NCBI GenBank assembly: GCA_022796875.1
Contig: JAAWJJ010000004.1
Location: 24,745 to 88,744, forward strand
Direction of reading: 5' to 3'
DNA: 64,000 bases
Origin: Eubacterium sp.
Lineage (GTDB): Bacteria > Bacillota > Clostridia > Lachnospirales > Lachnospiraceae
Below are positions 35,164-44,964 of this stretch, piece after piece. The notes under the pieces are model-generated. The model did no database searches, was not told the origin of the DNA, and saw only the letters and a program-made list of their open reading frames with translations. How positions within the stretch are numbered: position 1 is the stretch's first letter; every line of letters starts with the position of its first letter. The translations under genes and the position numbers were made by a program.

Positions 35164-36266
35164 AATTTAATCCCCCGGGATACGCTTAAGGCAAGCCCCA
35201 TTTCTGCAAGCAGGAAAATGACGGACGTTCCTCCGTAACTGATAAACGGCAAGATAATACCTGTATTCGGTATTGTATTCGTCACTACCGCTACGTTTAA
35301 GATTACCTGGAGCGCAATATGCGCCATGATTCCCACGGCGATCATGGAGCCAAACAGATCGTCCGCGTTATTCGCAATTACCATAAACCGCCATAACAGC
35401 AATACAAACAGCAGCAGTACGCAAACCGCGCCAAACAATCCCAGTTCCTCGCAAATGATAGAAAAAATCATATCGTTCTGCGCTTCCGGCACATACCCAA
35501 GCTTTTGCATGCTCTCTCCCAGGCCTTTTCCGAACAGGCCTCCGGAGCCGATCGCATACAACCCCTGTACCGTCTGATATCCTTTTTCATGTGCTTCCGG
35601 ATCCAGCCAGATGTCAATCCTCTCCGCCCGATACCCTTTTGTCGTAATAAACACAACGCCGATGCCTACAAACAACAGCGCAATCGCCAGGAAATGCCAT
35701 ACTTTCGGACTTGCGATAAATGCCATGACGACTACGATGCCAAAAATAATAATTGCCGTACTCAGATTACTGGCTGCCACAACCGCAACCACCGGGAGCG
35801 CAAACGCGATCATAATAATCAGCGTCTTAATCCTCTTTAACTGCCCGGATATTTTACAGATCATCATGGCAAAAAACAAAATCGCCGCTATCTTCGCAAT
35901 TTCCGACGGCTGGAACGTCAGGGAACCGACCCCCAGCCAGCGCTTGGAATTGTTAATCTCCACACCGATAAACGGCACTGCCGCACACAGTATAAATGAC
36001 AAAACATAGCTTGCCGTTGCAAATTTCTTTAATTTATGGTAATCAATCCTTGCCAGAATAATCATCGCCACAACACCGAGCAGAATAGAACGCAGCTGGC
36101 GTTTCAGATAATACATGGAATCACCGAATTTATCATACGCTTCGTAAGAACTGGTACTGTAGAGCATCACCATGCCAAATCCCAATAGTACGACTATCAG
36201 AAAAAGCAGTGTAAAATCAAAATATACTTTTTTCTTTTCGGGGCTGTTCTGCCTGTTACGACTCAT
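35160..36266 (-). CDS. ftsW: SEDS peptidoglycan glycosyltransferase FtsW/SpoVE
   Basis: 368 residues with ten membrane helices. SEDS signatures: SSYEAYDKFGDSMYYLKRQL near the first loop, RWLGVGSLTFQPSEIAK, EAQNDMIFSIICEELGLFG and NTIPNTGIILPFISYGGTS. It polymerises lipid II glycan strands at the septum with the class B PBPs encoded upstream. Whether it acts in vegetative or spore septation cannot be told. Confidence 0.9.
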   Translation of the reverse strand: MSRNRQNSPEKKKVYFDFTLLFLIVVLLGFGMVMLYSTSSYEAYDKFGDSMYYLKRQLRSILLGVVAMIILARIDYHKLKKFATASYVLSFILCAAVPFIGVEINNSKRWLGVGSLTFQPSEIAKIAAILFFAMMICKISGQLKRIKTLIIMIAFALPVVAVVAASNLSTAIIIFGIVVVMAFIASPKVWHFLAIALLFVGIGVVFITTKGYRAERIDIWLDPEAHEKGYQTVQGLYAIGSGGLFGKGLGESMQKLGYVPEAQNDMIFSIICEELGLFGAVCVLLLFVLLLWRFMVIANNADDLFGSMIAVGIMAHIALQVILNVAVVTNTIPNTGIILPFISYGGTSVIFLLAEMGLALSVSRGIKL

Positions 36267-36269
36267 CCG

Positions 36270-37625
36270 TTACTCCTTCAAACTATAAACGATTTCCTTA
36301 AATAACTCTCCCCGTTTCTCATAATTTGGAAACATTCCCCAGCTCGCGCATGCCGGTGACAACAACACCGCATCTCCGTCCTGCGCCGCATCGTAACAGA
36401 TCCGTACCGCCTCTTCGAGGGAATCGGCAAACACATAATCGGAAAATCCGCAGGCAGACGCCTCAGCCGCAATTTTTTCTCTCGTCTGCCCAATCAAAAC
36501 AAGTTTTTTTACCTTTCCTTCAAAACTTTTAATCCACTCGGAATATTCCGACTGTTTATCATACCCTCCGCCAATCAGGCAGGTCGGCCATCGCATCGCC
36601 CGGATTGCCTGAATCGCCGCATCGGGATTCGTCCCTTTAGAATCGTTATAAAAACGGATCCCGCGTTTTGTCGTCACGTATTCGATCCGATGTTCTACCG
36701 CCCGAAAACTTTTGATTACCTTTTTTATCACTTTTAACGGCACGCCGTAACAATAGGCCATTGCCACCGCCGCCATCACATTTTCATAATTATGCCGCCC
36801 AATCAGCTGCAATTCCCGGACATTACAGATCTGTTCTCTTTTCCCGGGCATTTTTAACCAAATATCCTCTCCGGATAAAAAGATCCCTTCTTCCAGTTCT
36901 CTCCGGCTGCTGAAAAATACCACTTTCGCCGGAATATCGGACGACTTTTCCCTCAATCTTTCATCTTCATAATTCAAAATGCAGGTGTCGTCTTTTGCCT
37001 GGTTTTTTGTAATCGCCAGTTTGACATCCGTATAATTCTCCATCGTATGATGCCTGTTTAAATGATCCGGCGTAATATTCAGAATCGCAGACACTTTCGG
37101 AGCGAAACGTACGATCGTTTCCAACTGGAAGCTGCTGACTTCCGCTACCGTCACGGTATCCCCGTTTGTCTGCAAAGCAACGGAAGTATACGGAATCCCG
37201 ATATTGCCCACCACATAAACGTCCGGATACGCGGCTTTCATAATCGCGCCGGTCAGCGCGGTTGTCGTCGTCTTTCCGTTGGTCCCTGTCACCGCCAGCA
37301 CCTGTCCTTTGGAAAAATAAGCGGCAAGTTCGATCTCACCCCAGATTTTTACGCCGGCGGCCTTTATTCTTTCCGCCTCCGGCGAGTCCAGCGGGATCCC
37401 CGGACTCAATACCGCAAGGGAAAGCGTTTCGATCACTTCCTGCGGCAGTTCCCCCAAAAGAACCATAACCTGTTTTTTTGTATTCAATAGTGCACGGATT
37501 TCTTCTTCATCCAAACTCTCGTTTCCGTCATATAAAATAACCTCAGCGCCTTTTTCCAGCAAAAGTTCTGCCGCGGCGATACCGCTTTTTCCTGTCCCAA
37601 ATACCAGAATCTTTTTTTCTTCCAT
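36270..37625 (-). CDS. murD: UDP-MurNAc-L-alanine:D-glutamate ligase MurD
   Basis: 451 residues from ATG at 37625, where the conserved EEKKILVFGTGKSGIAAAELL begins; the frame is open to 37715 but that would overlap mraY. ATP motif AVTGTNGKTTTTAL near 110, NITPDHLNRH, and FYNDSKGTNPDA. Adds D-glutamate to UDP-MurNAc-Ala in the cytosol. The ribosome site (AAAGAAGA) is weak. Confidence 0.92.
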   Translation of the reverse strand: MEEKKILVFGTGKSGIAAAELLLEKGAEVILYDGNESLDEEEIRALLNTKKQVMVLLGELPQEVIETLSLAVLSPGIPLDSPEAERIKAAGVKIWGEIELAAYFSKGQVLAVTGTNGKTTTTALTGAIMKAAYPDVYVVGNIGIPYTSVALQTNGDTVTVAEVSSFQLETIVRFAPKVSAILNITPDHLNRHHTMENYTDVKLAITKNQAKDDTCILNYEDERLREKSSDIPAKVVFFSSRRELEEGIFLSGEDIWLKMPGKREQICNVRELQLIGRHNYENVMAAVAMAYCYGVPLKVIKKVIKSFRAVEHRIEYVTTKRGIRFYNDSKGTNPDAAIQAIRAMRWPTCLIGGGYDKQSEYSEWIKSFEGKVKKLVLIGQTREKIAAEASACGFSDYVFADSLEEAVRICYDAAQDGDAVLLSPACASWGMFPNYEKRGELFKEIVYSLKE

Positions 37626-37701
37626 GCTTTTTATCTTCTTTCTTTTACTTTTCATTTCCGTATCACGGTCAAATCGCTGCAAATCCGGCCAGACACCGGT
37701 G

Positions 37702-38652
37702 TCAGATTGCCACAAATCCGGCCAGACACAGCAGCGCCGTCACAATGGAAAAAACAGCCACTACTTTTGTTTCCGACCAGCCGCCCAATTCAAAATGGTG
37801 ATGGATCGGCGCCATACGGAAAATCCGTTTTCCGCCCGTCTTTTTAAAATAAGTCACCTGAATCATGACCGATAATATTTCCACCCAGTAAATTAACCCG
37901 ACGATCAAAATAAAGATCGGCATCTGCATCATATAGGCGGCTGCCGCCACGAAACCTCCCAGCGCCAGCGAACCGGTATCCCCCATAAATACGCTTGCCG
38001 GATATACGTTAAACAGCAAAAATCCCAGCAGGGCGCCTACGACCGCGCACGTGATCGGCTCTATGCCGCTGCCCACTCCGACCGCAACCACTGTAAAAAA
38101 AGTTGCCACCAGCACGGTCACGCTGGAAGCGAGTCCGTCCAGCCCGTCGGTGAAATTTACGCCGTTTACCGTACCGATCACGGCCAGGAACATGACCGGC
38201 AGAGCCAGCCAGCCCAGTTCCAGATATTTTCCTCCGGAAAACGGAATCAGCATCCCCAGAGAAGTATCGGAAACGACCATGTACGCCGCAAAAACAGCGG
38301 TAATCACAATCTGGCAAAGCATTTTCTGCCAGGCAAGCAATCCATCCGAACGCTTTAAAACAACTTTTAAATAATCGTCCAGAAATCCCACGACGCCAAA
38401 TCCAAGCGTCATAAACAGTACCGGGATAATCTTCGGGTAATCTTTCGCATAGATCAGAGAAGTGACTAAAACAGCCGCCAGGATCATCAGGCCGCCCATC
38501 GTCGGCGTACCGTTTTTCACCTGATGGGACTCTAATTCCTCTCTTTCCGTATTTCCAACTTTCAGTCTGCGGAGAACCGGGATCAGAACCGGGCCCAATA
38601 ACGCACTGATTACAAATGCAATTACAATCGGTAACACGATATGCACTGCCAT
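37702..38652 (-). CDS. mraY: Phospho-MurNAc-pentapeptide transferase MraY
   Basis: 316 residues with about ten membrane helices. GTPTMGGLMIL, the aspartate pair in GFLDDYLKV, NFTDGLDGLA, and the C-terminal MAPIHHHFELGGWSE are all family signatures. Makes lipid I at the inner leaflet. Confidence 0.95.
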   Translation of the reverse strand: MAVHIVLPIVIAFVISALLGPVLIPVLRRLKVGNTEREELESHQVKNGTPTMGGLMILAAVLVTSLIYAKDYPKIIPVLFMTLGFGVVGFLDDYLKVVLKRSDGLLAWQKMLCQIVITAVFAAYMVVSDTSLGMLIPFSGGKYLELGWLALPVMFLAVIGTVNGVNFTDGLDGLASSVTVLVATFFTVVAVGVGSGIEPITCAVVGALLGFLLFNVYPASVFMGDTGSLALGGFVAAAAYMMQMPIFILIVGLIYWVEILSVMIQVTYFKKTGGKRIFRMAPIHHHFELGGWSETKVVAVFSIVTALLCLAGFVAI

Positions 38653-38723
38653 TTCTCACACCTCTTTCTTCGTAGTAAGTATTTTTTACCAAAAAATTAG
38701 TATACGATATTTTCTGATACTTT

Positions 38724-40490
38724 TCAATAGCCGGCAGCGGCGGTTTCCTCTTCCGCCTCTTCTGCGATTTCTTTCCGCTCCACTCCCAGATATGGCAGTA
38801 CGTTTTCAAATATCTCTTTCATCACCGGCGCGGCGATCGTTCCGCCGTAATAAACGCCCTGCGGATCCCGGATCACGATCAGTCCCAGTATCTGCGGATT
38901 TTCTGCCGGTGCAAATCCCAAAAATGAGGAAATGTATTTTTTAGCACTGCGCGGAAGCGTCTGCGACGTGGCGGTCTTCCCGCCGATAGAAAATCCCGCG
39001 ATGGCCGCATTTTTTCCCGATCCTTCCGAAACCACCTGTTCCAGCAGATAACGCATCGTTTCCGAAGTTTCTTCACTGACGATTCCTTCTTTGCTTTCAT
39101 ACTCAAAGGTTTTTACGGTTTCTCCGTCTTTATTCTGCACGGACACCCCGAAATGCGGCGTCACGAGATTCCCTCCGTTGATCAGGCCGGACACCGTAGC
39201 CGCCAGTTTTAACGGCGTGATCTGGAACGACTGCCCAAAAGATATCGTTGCCAGCTCTACCTGGCCGATATTTTCTTTTTTGTGCATGATCGTCCCGGCT
39301 TCTCCGGGCAGATCCACGTTCGTCTTCTCTAACAGCCCAAACTGATTAAAATAATCGTAAAACCGGTCCGTCCCCAGCCGCAGGCCGACATCAATAAATA
39401 CCGGATTACAGGAATTCATAATCCCGTGCACGAAATCCTCGCTCCCATGCCCTCCGGCTTTATGGCAGCGGATCCGCCTGTCTTCTACCATAATATATCC
39501 GGGGCAGAAAAAACTGTCGTCCAGCTTTACGACGTCCGCTTCCAGGGCCGCCGCGCTCGTAATGATCTTAAACGTCGAGCCCGGCTCGTAAGTATCGTTG
39601 ATACAGCCGTTGCGCCACATCTGGTTTAACAGGTCAAATTCCTCCTGTCCGGCCGGCACGACCGTGCTTTCCGGCAGTTCGTACGGCTGGTTCAGATTAA
39701 ACTCCGGCACATTTGCCATCGCATACAATTCCCCGTTTTGCGGATTCATCAAAATAACGGAAACGCTGTCCGCATTTTTCTCCTCCATCACTTTATGGGC
39801 CGCCTGCATCGCATATTTCTGCATATTATAATCCATGCTGATCGTCAGATCGTTGCCGTCCACCGGATCTTTGCGGCGTTCGCTGGCATTTTTGATCTCA
39901 ATCCCGGCGGCGTCCGTCAGCGTGAGGATCATGCCGCTTTCTCCCTGCAAATATTTGTCGTATACGACTTCCAGCCCGATAATCCCCTGATTGTCCCCGC
40001 CGGTAAATCCGAGGACTTTGGAGGCCAGTTCGTCAAACGGGTAATACCGTTTGTAATCTTCATCTACTTTCACGCCGGCCAGGTTTGCCTGGCGAATCCG
40101 TTCCCCGACGTCCTGAGGCACGTTCGATTTGATACATTCCCTGGAAGATAACTTTTCCACTTTTTTACGGACTTCCTCTTCGCCAAGCCCCAATTCCCTG
40201 CAAAGCAGCTCGATGACCTGCTCTGGCTCTTCTATTTGATTGTAAATAACGGACACGGTGCATACCGACTTATTATCTGCCAGCACAATCCCGTTCCGGT
40301 CTAATATTCTGCCGCGGGCCGCTTTGATCTCCCGCTCCCTCTCATGTAACGCCTGCGAAGTTTCTTCGTAATGCTGCGAATCAAAAATCATCAGTTTTAC
40401 CAGTTTGCCGATGACAACTCCCAATCCCAGTAAAACAAACAGCATAAATACGAGCAATTTTTTCTTTTGAAACGTCTTTAATCGTTCCAA
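38724..40490 (-). CDS. Class B penicillin-binding protein (SpoVD/FtsI-like) with KTA instead of KTG
   Basis: 588 residues, one N-terminal membrane helix and a dimerisation domain. The transpeptidase domain has active serine in YEPGSTFKIIT, the SCN motif in MNSCNPVF, and at the third motif GGKTATSQ where KTGT is expected. No PASTA domain. It forms a tandem pair with the next PBP gene, which keeps KTG. It crosslinks septal or spore cortex peptidoglycan with an SEDS partner. The Ala substitution may change beta-lactam affinity. Confidence 0.87.
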   Translation of the reverse strand: MERLKTFQKKKLLVFMLFVLLGLGVVIGKLVKLMIFDSQHYEETSQALHEREREIKAARGRILDRNGIVLADNKSVCTVSVIYNQIEEPEQVIELLCRELGLGEEEVRKKVEKLSSRECIKSNVPQDVGERIRQANLAGVKVDEDYKRYYPFDELASKVLGFTGGDNQGIIGLEVVYDKYLQGESGMILTLTDAAGIEIKNASERRKDPVDGNDLTISMDYNMQKYAMQAAHKVMEEKNADSVSVILMNPQNGELYAMANVPEFNLNQPYELPESTVVPAGQEEFDLLNQMWRNGCINDTYEPGSTFKIITSAAALEADVVKLDDSFFCPGYIMVEDRRIRCHKAGGHGSEDFVHGIMNSCNPVFIDVGLRLGTDRFYDYFNQFGLLEKTNVDLPGEAGTIMHKKENIGQVELATISFGQSFQITPLKLAATVSGLINGGNLVTPHFGVSVQNKDGETVKTFEYESKEGIVSEETSETMRYLLEQVVSEGSGKNAAIAGFSIGGKTATSQTLPRSAKKYISSFLGFAPAENPQILGLIVIRDPQGVYYGGTIAAPVMKEIFENVLPYLGVERKEIAEEAEEETAAAGY

Positions 40491-40561
40491 TGGCCAAACC
40501 TTATTTTAGTTATTATTACATCGTATGATGCATACGAACGCCTTATGCAACTGTTTCACAG

Positions 40562-42562
40562 TTATTGCTGCCCGGTTTCCTGCTCCATCTGGTCAAGCAG
40601 ATCCTGCTGCGCCTGCGGATCCGTTTCGGCTCCGGGATCCTGCGGTACCTGGTCCGGTACGTCAAGCGTACTTTCCCCGGCCGCACCCGGATTATTCTCC
40701 GCTTCATTCTGAAGCTGTTCCGGCGTCGGTTCCTCATCCTGATAAATATTCATATAAGGAAGCACTTCCATCAGAATATCATGGGCAAGCTGCTGCGCAT
40801 AAACACTGTGCGCCTGATCTTCCACATTCGGTTCGTCGATTACGACATAAATAAGTAACTGCGGATTTTCCTGCGGCGCATATCCGATAAAAGAAACCAG
40901 ATAATTGTTTGCGCTCCGCGGCTGCTTTTGGGCCGTTCCGGTCTTCCCGCCCATGGAATATCCGGGGATCTTTGCCGTTATCGCGGTTCCCTCGGACGTT
41001 ACTTTATATAAATAGGCACGTATTTTGTCGCTGGTGCTTCTGGAAACCGTTTCTTTTAGTAATACCCTGTCGGTTTTCTCTACGGTATTTCCGTTTTCAT
41101 CTTTAATTTCTTTCACAATATGCGGCTGGTAATAGTATCCTCCGTTAATCAGCGAGGAAAACGCCGTAGCCATCTGTATCATCGTCGCGTTAAAATTCTG
41201 CCCGAACGAATTTGTCGCTAACGACGCCACCCCCATATCTTCCGCGTTGTAGATCAGCGTATCCGTCCGCGCCTCTCCCGGAAGATCAATATTCGTCCGC
41301 AGTCCAAAATTAAAAATATTCTGGTACTTACAGAAGTTTTCGTTTCCGATCACATAAGACATCTGCATCAGCGCGTCGTTACAGGAATCCATCAGTGCCT
41401 TTTCCACCGTTTCCTGCCCATGCCCGGACCGGACTACACAGTGAATATCGTGTTCCCCGATTTTTTCCACGCCGTCACAGACATACACTTCCCCACCGTT
41501 CATCGTTCCCGTTTCCAATCCGGCTGCTACCGTAAACGGCTTAAATGTAGATCCGGGTTCATACGTATGCGTGATACAGTAATTCTGCCAGACCTTATTC
41601 AGCGCGTCTAACCGCTGCTCTTCGCTCATAGCGTCGATCTGCTCCTGCGGGAAAAACGGCGTCAGGTCCCAGGGATGATTGAGGTCATAGTTCGGATAAT
41701 CCGCCATAGCCAGCACTTCCGCGTTGTTCGGATCCATAATAATGACTCCGGTATTGGTACTGCCGTTTCCTTCGCGGGCATTATTTGCATATTGCTGGTT
41801 AAATGCCAGTATTTTTTCCTCTACAATTGCCTGTATGTTTTCATCGATCGTGGTGACGACGGTATTGCCGTCCGTTGCCTCCACAATCGTTTTTTCCACG
41901 TCCGAATCCGTATTCAGATACCCGTACTCCCTGCCGTTAGCGCCGTTCAATATATTATTATAATAATTTTCCAGACCGCCTATTCCTTCATTGGAAGAAG
42001 TGGTAAATCCCAGTACGCTGCTTGCCAGAGTCCCGTACGGATAATTTCGCTTGTATTGTTTTTCAAACCATACCCCGGCAATATCCGGATATTTCTTTTT
42101 ATCCTCCAACATTTTCTGAAATTCGGCGATCTCGTCAAAGGGAAGTCTTTTTCTCAGCACATAATACTGGCTGTCCGGCCTTTCGTCCAGTATCCCTTTT
42201 ATCTCTTCCTCCGTAATGTCAAAATATTGCGTCAGCGCCGCTACGGTCGGTTTCAGATATCTTTCCTGTTTAGAGTTAATCACTTTGCAGTCCAGTATCA
42301 CATTGTATACATCCACGCTGGTCGCAAGCACCGTCCCTTTCCTGTCGGTAATATCCCCGCGTTTGAACGGAATCGTGCGGCTGTTGTAGATTTGGCTTGA
42401 TAATACTTTCTTTACGTAATTGTCCCCCTCTTCTTTTTGCATATAACCAATTTTTCCCAGTAGGAAAAGCAAAGCCAGTGTAATGATAAGATATATCACC
42501 ACCAGCCTTTTCTTCATCTTATGTTTAAAAATCTTCTTTCTGGCCCTTGACTTTCCCGCCAT
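40562..42562 (-). CDS. Class B penicillin-binding protein (FtsI/PBP2B-like)
   Basis: 666 residues. Basic N-terminus and single membrane segment (16-40), PBP dimer domain, transpeptidase with YEPGSTFKPFT, MDSCNDAL and GGKTGTAQ, all canonical. The C-terminal 55 residues are acidic, Gln/Pro-rich and low complexity (from about 615), likely an extracellular tail. First PBP after ftsL, hence the probable vegetative division transpeptidase; assignment between FtsI and SpoVD is uncertain. Confidence 0.88.
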   Translation of the reverse strand: MAGKSRARKKIFKHKMKKRLVVIYLIITLALLFLLGKIGYMQKEEGDNYVKKVLSSQIYNSRTIPFKRGDITDRKGTVLATSVDVYNVILDCKVINSKQERYLKPTVAALTQYFDITEEEIKGILDERPDSQYYVLRKRLPFDEIAEFQKMLEDKKKYPDIAGVWFEKQYKRNYPYGTLASSVLGFTTSSNEGIGGLENYYNNILNGANGREYGYLNTDSDVEKTIVEATDGNTVVTTIDENIQAIVEEKILAFNQQYANNAREGNGSTNTGVIIMDPNNAEVLAMADYPNYDLNHPWDLTPFFPQEQIDAMSEEQRLDALNKVWQNYCITHTYEPGSTFKPFTVAAGLETGTMNGGEVYVCDGVEKIGEHDIHCVVRSGHGQETVEKALMDSCNDALMQMSYVIGNENFCKYQNIFNFGLRTNIDLPGEARTDTLIYNAEDMGVASLATNSFGQNFNATMIQMATAFSSLINGGYYYQPHIVKEIKDENGNTVEKTDRVLLKETVSRSTSDKIRAYLYKVTSEGTAITAKIPGYSMGGKTGTAQKQPRSANNYLVSFIGYAPQENPQLLIYVVIDEPNVEDQAHSVYAQQLAHDILMEVLPYMNIYQDEEPTPEQLQNEAENNPGAAGESTLDVPDQVPQDPGAETDPQAQQDLLDQMEQETGQQ

Positions 42563-42637
42563 AGTATACTCCTTATTAAAACACCCGCCTCTTTTTCTTT
42601 CCGCGCGGCAATGCCCGCGACGGCTCCGGACGTTCCG

Positions 42638-43132
42638 TTATTTTGACGGAATATCCTCGTATTGTTCCATGTAATCTTCAGAGTCCACGCTATAGTATAT
42701 AATCTGATCCGCATTTGGATACCGCATACCAAGTTCATTGACGGCTTTATTTTTGATTTCATTTAACGGAACGGAAGTATCGATCCTCTTCTCCAGCGTT
42801 TTGTTGTCTGTCTGTAAATCCAACAGTTCGCTTTCCAGCGCTGCTACGTTTTTCATTCGGATCAGGACGTCGGACTGTAAATAAATATAAAGTCCCAAAA
42901 CAACGGAAACGGTCAGGACTGCCGCAATCAAAAACGCCACATACCCCCGGCTCATCACGGATTCACGTTCTCTGTTCCGGCGCGTCTGCGCGTCTACCCG
43001 GACTTTTTTCTGCGGCTTTGGATCATATACTCTCTGAGGAGCTGCCTTTCTGACGGTATTTCCTTCTATATAATAATCATTTGCTTTTGTATGATAATTT
43101 ACTTTCGTATTATGCCTTCTTTGTACTGCCAT
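42638..43132 (-). CDS. ftsL: FtsL-like division protein
   Basis: 164 residues. Long basic N-terminal cytosolic region (1-62), one membrane helix (YVAFLIAAVLTVSVVLGLY) and an extracytoplasmic leucine-zipper-like coiled coil (VAALESELLDLQTDNKTLEKR), then LNEIKNKAVNELGM. Typical of FtsL, named also by its place between rsmH and the PBP genes. It bridges DivIB and the PBP/FtsW pair. Confidence 0.82.
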   Translation of the reverse strand: MAVQRRHNTKVNYHTKANDYYIEGNTVRKAAPQRVYDPKPQKKVRVDAQTRRNRERESVMSRGYVAFLIAAVLTVSVVLGLYIYLQSDVLIRMKNVAALESELLDLQTDNKTLEKRIDTSVPLNEIKNKAVNELGMRYPNADQIIYYSVDSEDYMEQYEDIPSK

Positions 43133-43135
43133 TCA

Positions 43136-44077
43136 TTACACCTTTCTTTCAAACACTCTTAATTTCGCACTTTTGGAACGGGAATTTTCTTCCTGTTCCT
43201 CCACCCCCGGTAAAACTGGTTTTCTCGTGATCACTTTCCCTTTCGGTTCTTTTCCGCAGACACATACCGGAAAATCCGGCGGACATGTACACGGATTCTC
43301 GTTTCTTTTGAAAATTGTTTTCACAATTCTGTCTTCCAGAGAATGAAATGTGATCACGCAAAGCCTTCCTCCCGGATTCAACAGATCTATCATATCATCT
43401 AACGTATTTTCCAGCACTTCCAGCTCCCGGTTCAGCTCGATCCGAATGGCCTGGTAGGTTCTTTTTGCCGGATGCCCGCCGGTTGCCAGCGCTTTTTTCG
43501 GAATTGCCGAGCGGATAATATCGTTTAACTGGCCGGTTCGCACAATTTCGCCCTTTTCCCTTGCCTGGACAATGCTCCTGGCAATATTTTTCGCAAATCT
43601 CTCTTCCCCGTAATCCCGTATCATGCGGAACAGTTCCGTTTCGCCGTATGTATTTATAATATCTCGGGCCGTCAGCTTCTGTCGGTCATCCATCCGCATA
43701 TCCAGCGGCGCGTCCTCCATCCGGTAAGAAAATCCTCGTTCTTTTGTATCCAGCTGAAAAGAAGATACTCCGAGATCAAGCACGATACCGTCGGCTTTTT
43801 CTATCTTTAGTTCTTTTAATACTTCCGGCATTGCCTGATAATTATCCCTGACAACCGTAACCTGTTTTTCATACGGCGCCAGTCTTGCTTTTGCCGCTTC
43901 AATCGCCGCGCCGTCCTGGTCAGTTCCAATCAGCCGGCCGGCCTGTCCCAGTTTTTTGCAGATTGCCTCGCTGTGGCCCCCTCCTCCGAGAGTCCCGTCC
44001 ACATAGATGCCGTTCGGACGTATTTTCAAATATTCTATCGTTTCTTCCAGCAATACGGAAATATGGTGAAATTCCAT
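43136..44077 (-). CDS. rsmH: 16S rRNA (cytosine(1402)-N(4))-methyltransferase RsmH
   Basis: 313 residues. SAM site [46 protein letters not shown], and the C-terminal [13 protein letters not shown]. Methylates C1402 in the ribosomal P site region of 16S rRNA. Starts 62 nt downstream of mraZ; conserved mraZ-rsmH-ftsL order. Confidence 0.96.
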   Translation of the reverse strand: MEFHHISVLLEETIEYLKIRPNGIYVDGTLGGGGHSEAICKKLGQAGRLIGTDQDGAAIEAAKARLAPYEKQVTVVRDNYQAMPEVLKELKIEKADGIVLDLGVSSFQLDTKERGFSYRMEDAPLDMRMDDRQKLTARDIINTYGETELFRMIRDYGEERFAKNIARSIVQAREKGEIVRTGQLNDIIRSAIPKKALATGGHPAKRTYQAIRIELNRELEVLENTLDDMIDLLNPGGRLCVITFHSLEDRIVKTIFKRNENPCTCPPDFPVCVCGKEPKGKVITRKPVLPGVEEQEENSRSKSAKLRVFERKV

Positions 44078-44139
44078 CCATTACCCCTTTCAAGCGCCGT
44101 TACAGAGAAAACAGGTTTCCCTGCCGGAACGTAAACTTC

Positions 44140-44571
44140 TTAAATGCTGAGTCCCAATTCGGCCATGTGCTCGGCAATTTCGTCCATATCGTCATAATCG
44201 CCTGCTTCCTCCCATTTTGCCTTACTCCATATTTCAATACGGTTTAAGACTCCTGCAAGCACCACCTCTTTTTCCAGTCCTGCAAATTCCCGCAGTGTCG
44301 ACGGCAATAAGATTCTGCCCTGCTTGTCCACTTCGCAGGCTGCCGCTCCGGCGAAAAAGAAACGGGAGAATTTTCTTGCATCCTTTGTGGTAAGCGGTGT
44401 GGTACGGAATTTTTCCTCTATTGTTTTCCATTCTTCATTCGGATACACGAACAGACATCCATCCAGTCCCTTGGTCACTACAAATTCATCTCCGAGTTTT
44501 TCCCTGAATTTTGCCGGAACTATCAGCCTGCCTTTCGCATCAATTGTGTGATTGTATTCTCCCATAAACAT
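44140..44571 (-). CDS. mraZ: Transcriptional regulator MraZ
   Basis: 143 residues from ATG at 44571, where [15 protein letters not shown] begins behind AGGTGAT; the frame opens earlier but without a site. Two AbrB-like halves: [14 protein letters not shown] and [15 protein letters not shown]. It forms a ring and represses its own operon through repeated boxes. First gene of the dcw cluster. Confidence 0.95.
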   Translation of the reverse strand: MFMGEYNHTIDAKGRLIVPAKFREKLGDEFVVTKGLDGCLFVYPNEEWKTIEEKFRTTPLTTKDARKFSRFFFAGAAACEVDKQGRILLPSTLREFAGLEKEVVLAGVLNRIEIWSKAKWEEAGDYDDMDEIAEHMAELGLSI

Positions 44572-44585
44572 CTTGCAATCACCTA

Positions 44586-44621
44586 CCACTTTGTGGCCTT
44601 TTTTACCACTTCTCTCCACTT
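44586..44621 (-). promoter_or_regulatory. MraZ boxes: three AAGTGG repeats at 10-bp phasing
   Basis: On the minus strand AAGTGG occurs at 44621-44616, 44611-44606 and 44591-44586, that is at steps of 10 and 20 bp. They lie between the promoter and the mraZ start. The known mollicute MraZ target is a similar AAAGTG-containing 10-bp repeat. Confidence 0.75.
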
Positions 44622-44628
44622 GAATACT

Positions 44629-44657
44629 ATTTTAGACCACAAACAGAGAAATTGCAA
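44629..44657 (-). promoter_or_regulatory. Sigma-A promoter of mraZ/dcw operon
   Basis: Minus strand TTGCAA (44657-44652), 17-nt spacer, TAAAAT (44634-44629). The predicted start of transcription falls right at the first MraZ box. Confidence 0.7.
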
Positions 44658-44670
44658 GGAAAAAACAAAA

Positions 44671-44706
44671 AAGCACCGGAAAAGTTTTTTTCGCTTTTCC
44701 GGTGCT
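44671..44706 (-). terminator. Intrinsic terminator upstream of the mraZ promoter
   Basis: AAGCACCGGAAAAG and CTTTTCCGGTGCTT form a 14-bp stem with T-rich flanks on both strands. It isolates mraZ from leftward transcripts of the lgt/spo0E-like genes. Confidence 0.85.
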
Positions 44707-44761
44707 TTTGGCATTTTCCATTTTATTTTTACAGATTTTGCTGCATATTATTTTGTTTTTA

Positions 44762-44895
44762 CTTATCTTCGTGCCTGCTTTTCGCTTATCCTCTGTCTGT
44801 TTCTCATTTATCTTCCGTCTGTTTTTTACTTATCCTCTGTTTGTTTCTCACTTATCTTCCGTCCGTTTTTCACTTATCTTTTGTCTGTTTTTTAT
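44762..44895. repeat. 22-bp minisatellite, six units
   Basis: Plus-strand units follow CTTATCYTCYGTCTGTTT plus YTCA with a 22-bp period (first unit 23 bp). Units alternate between CCTCTGT and TTCCGT types, which implies growth by 44-bp doubling. The period is not a multiple of three and no gene spans it convincingly. It is the main content of the 240-bp gap between the spo0E-like gene and the terminator. Confidence 0.8.
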
Positions 44896-44964
44896 TTCAG
44901 CGCTATTTAATTTTCATATCCTCTTACATTATTTTTCTTTGGTAATTTTTCATAGCCTTTTCCG

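Noticed and set aside
44762..44895. Possible CRISPR array
   Set aside because: Units are contiguous 22-bp tandem copies without unique spacers and no cas genes are nearby.
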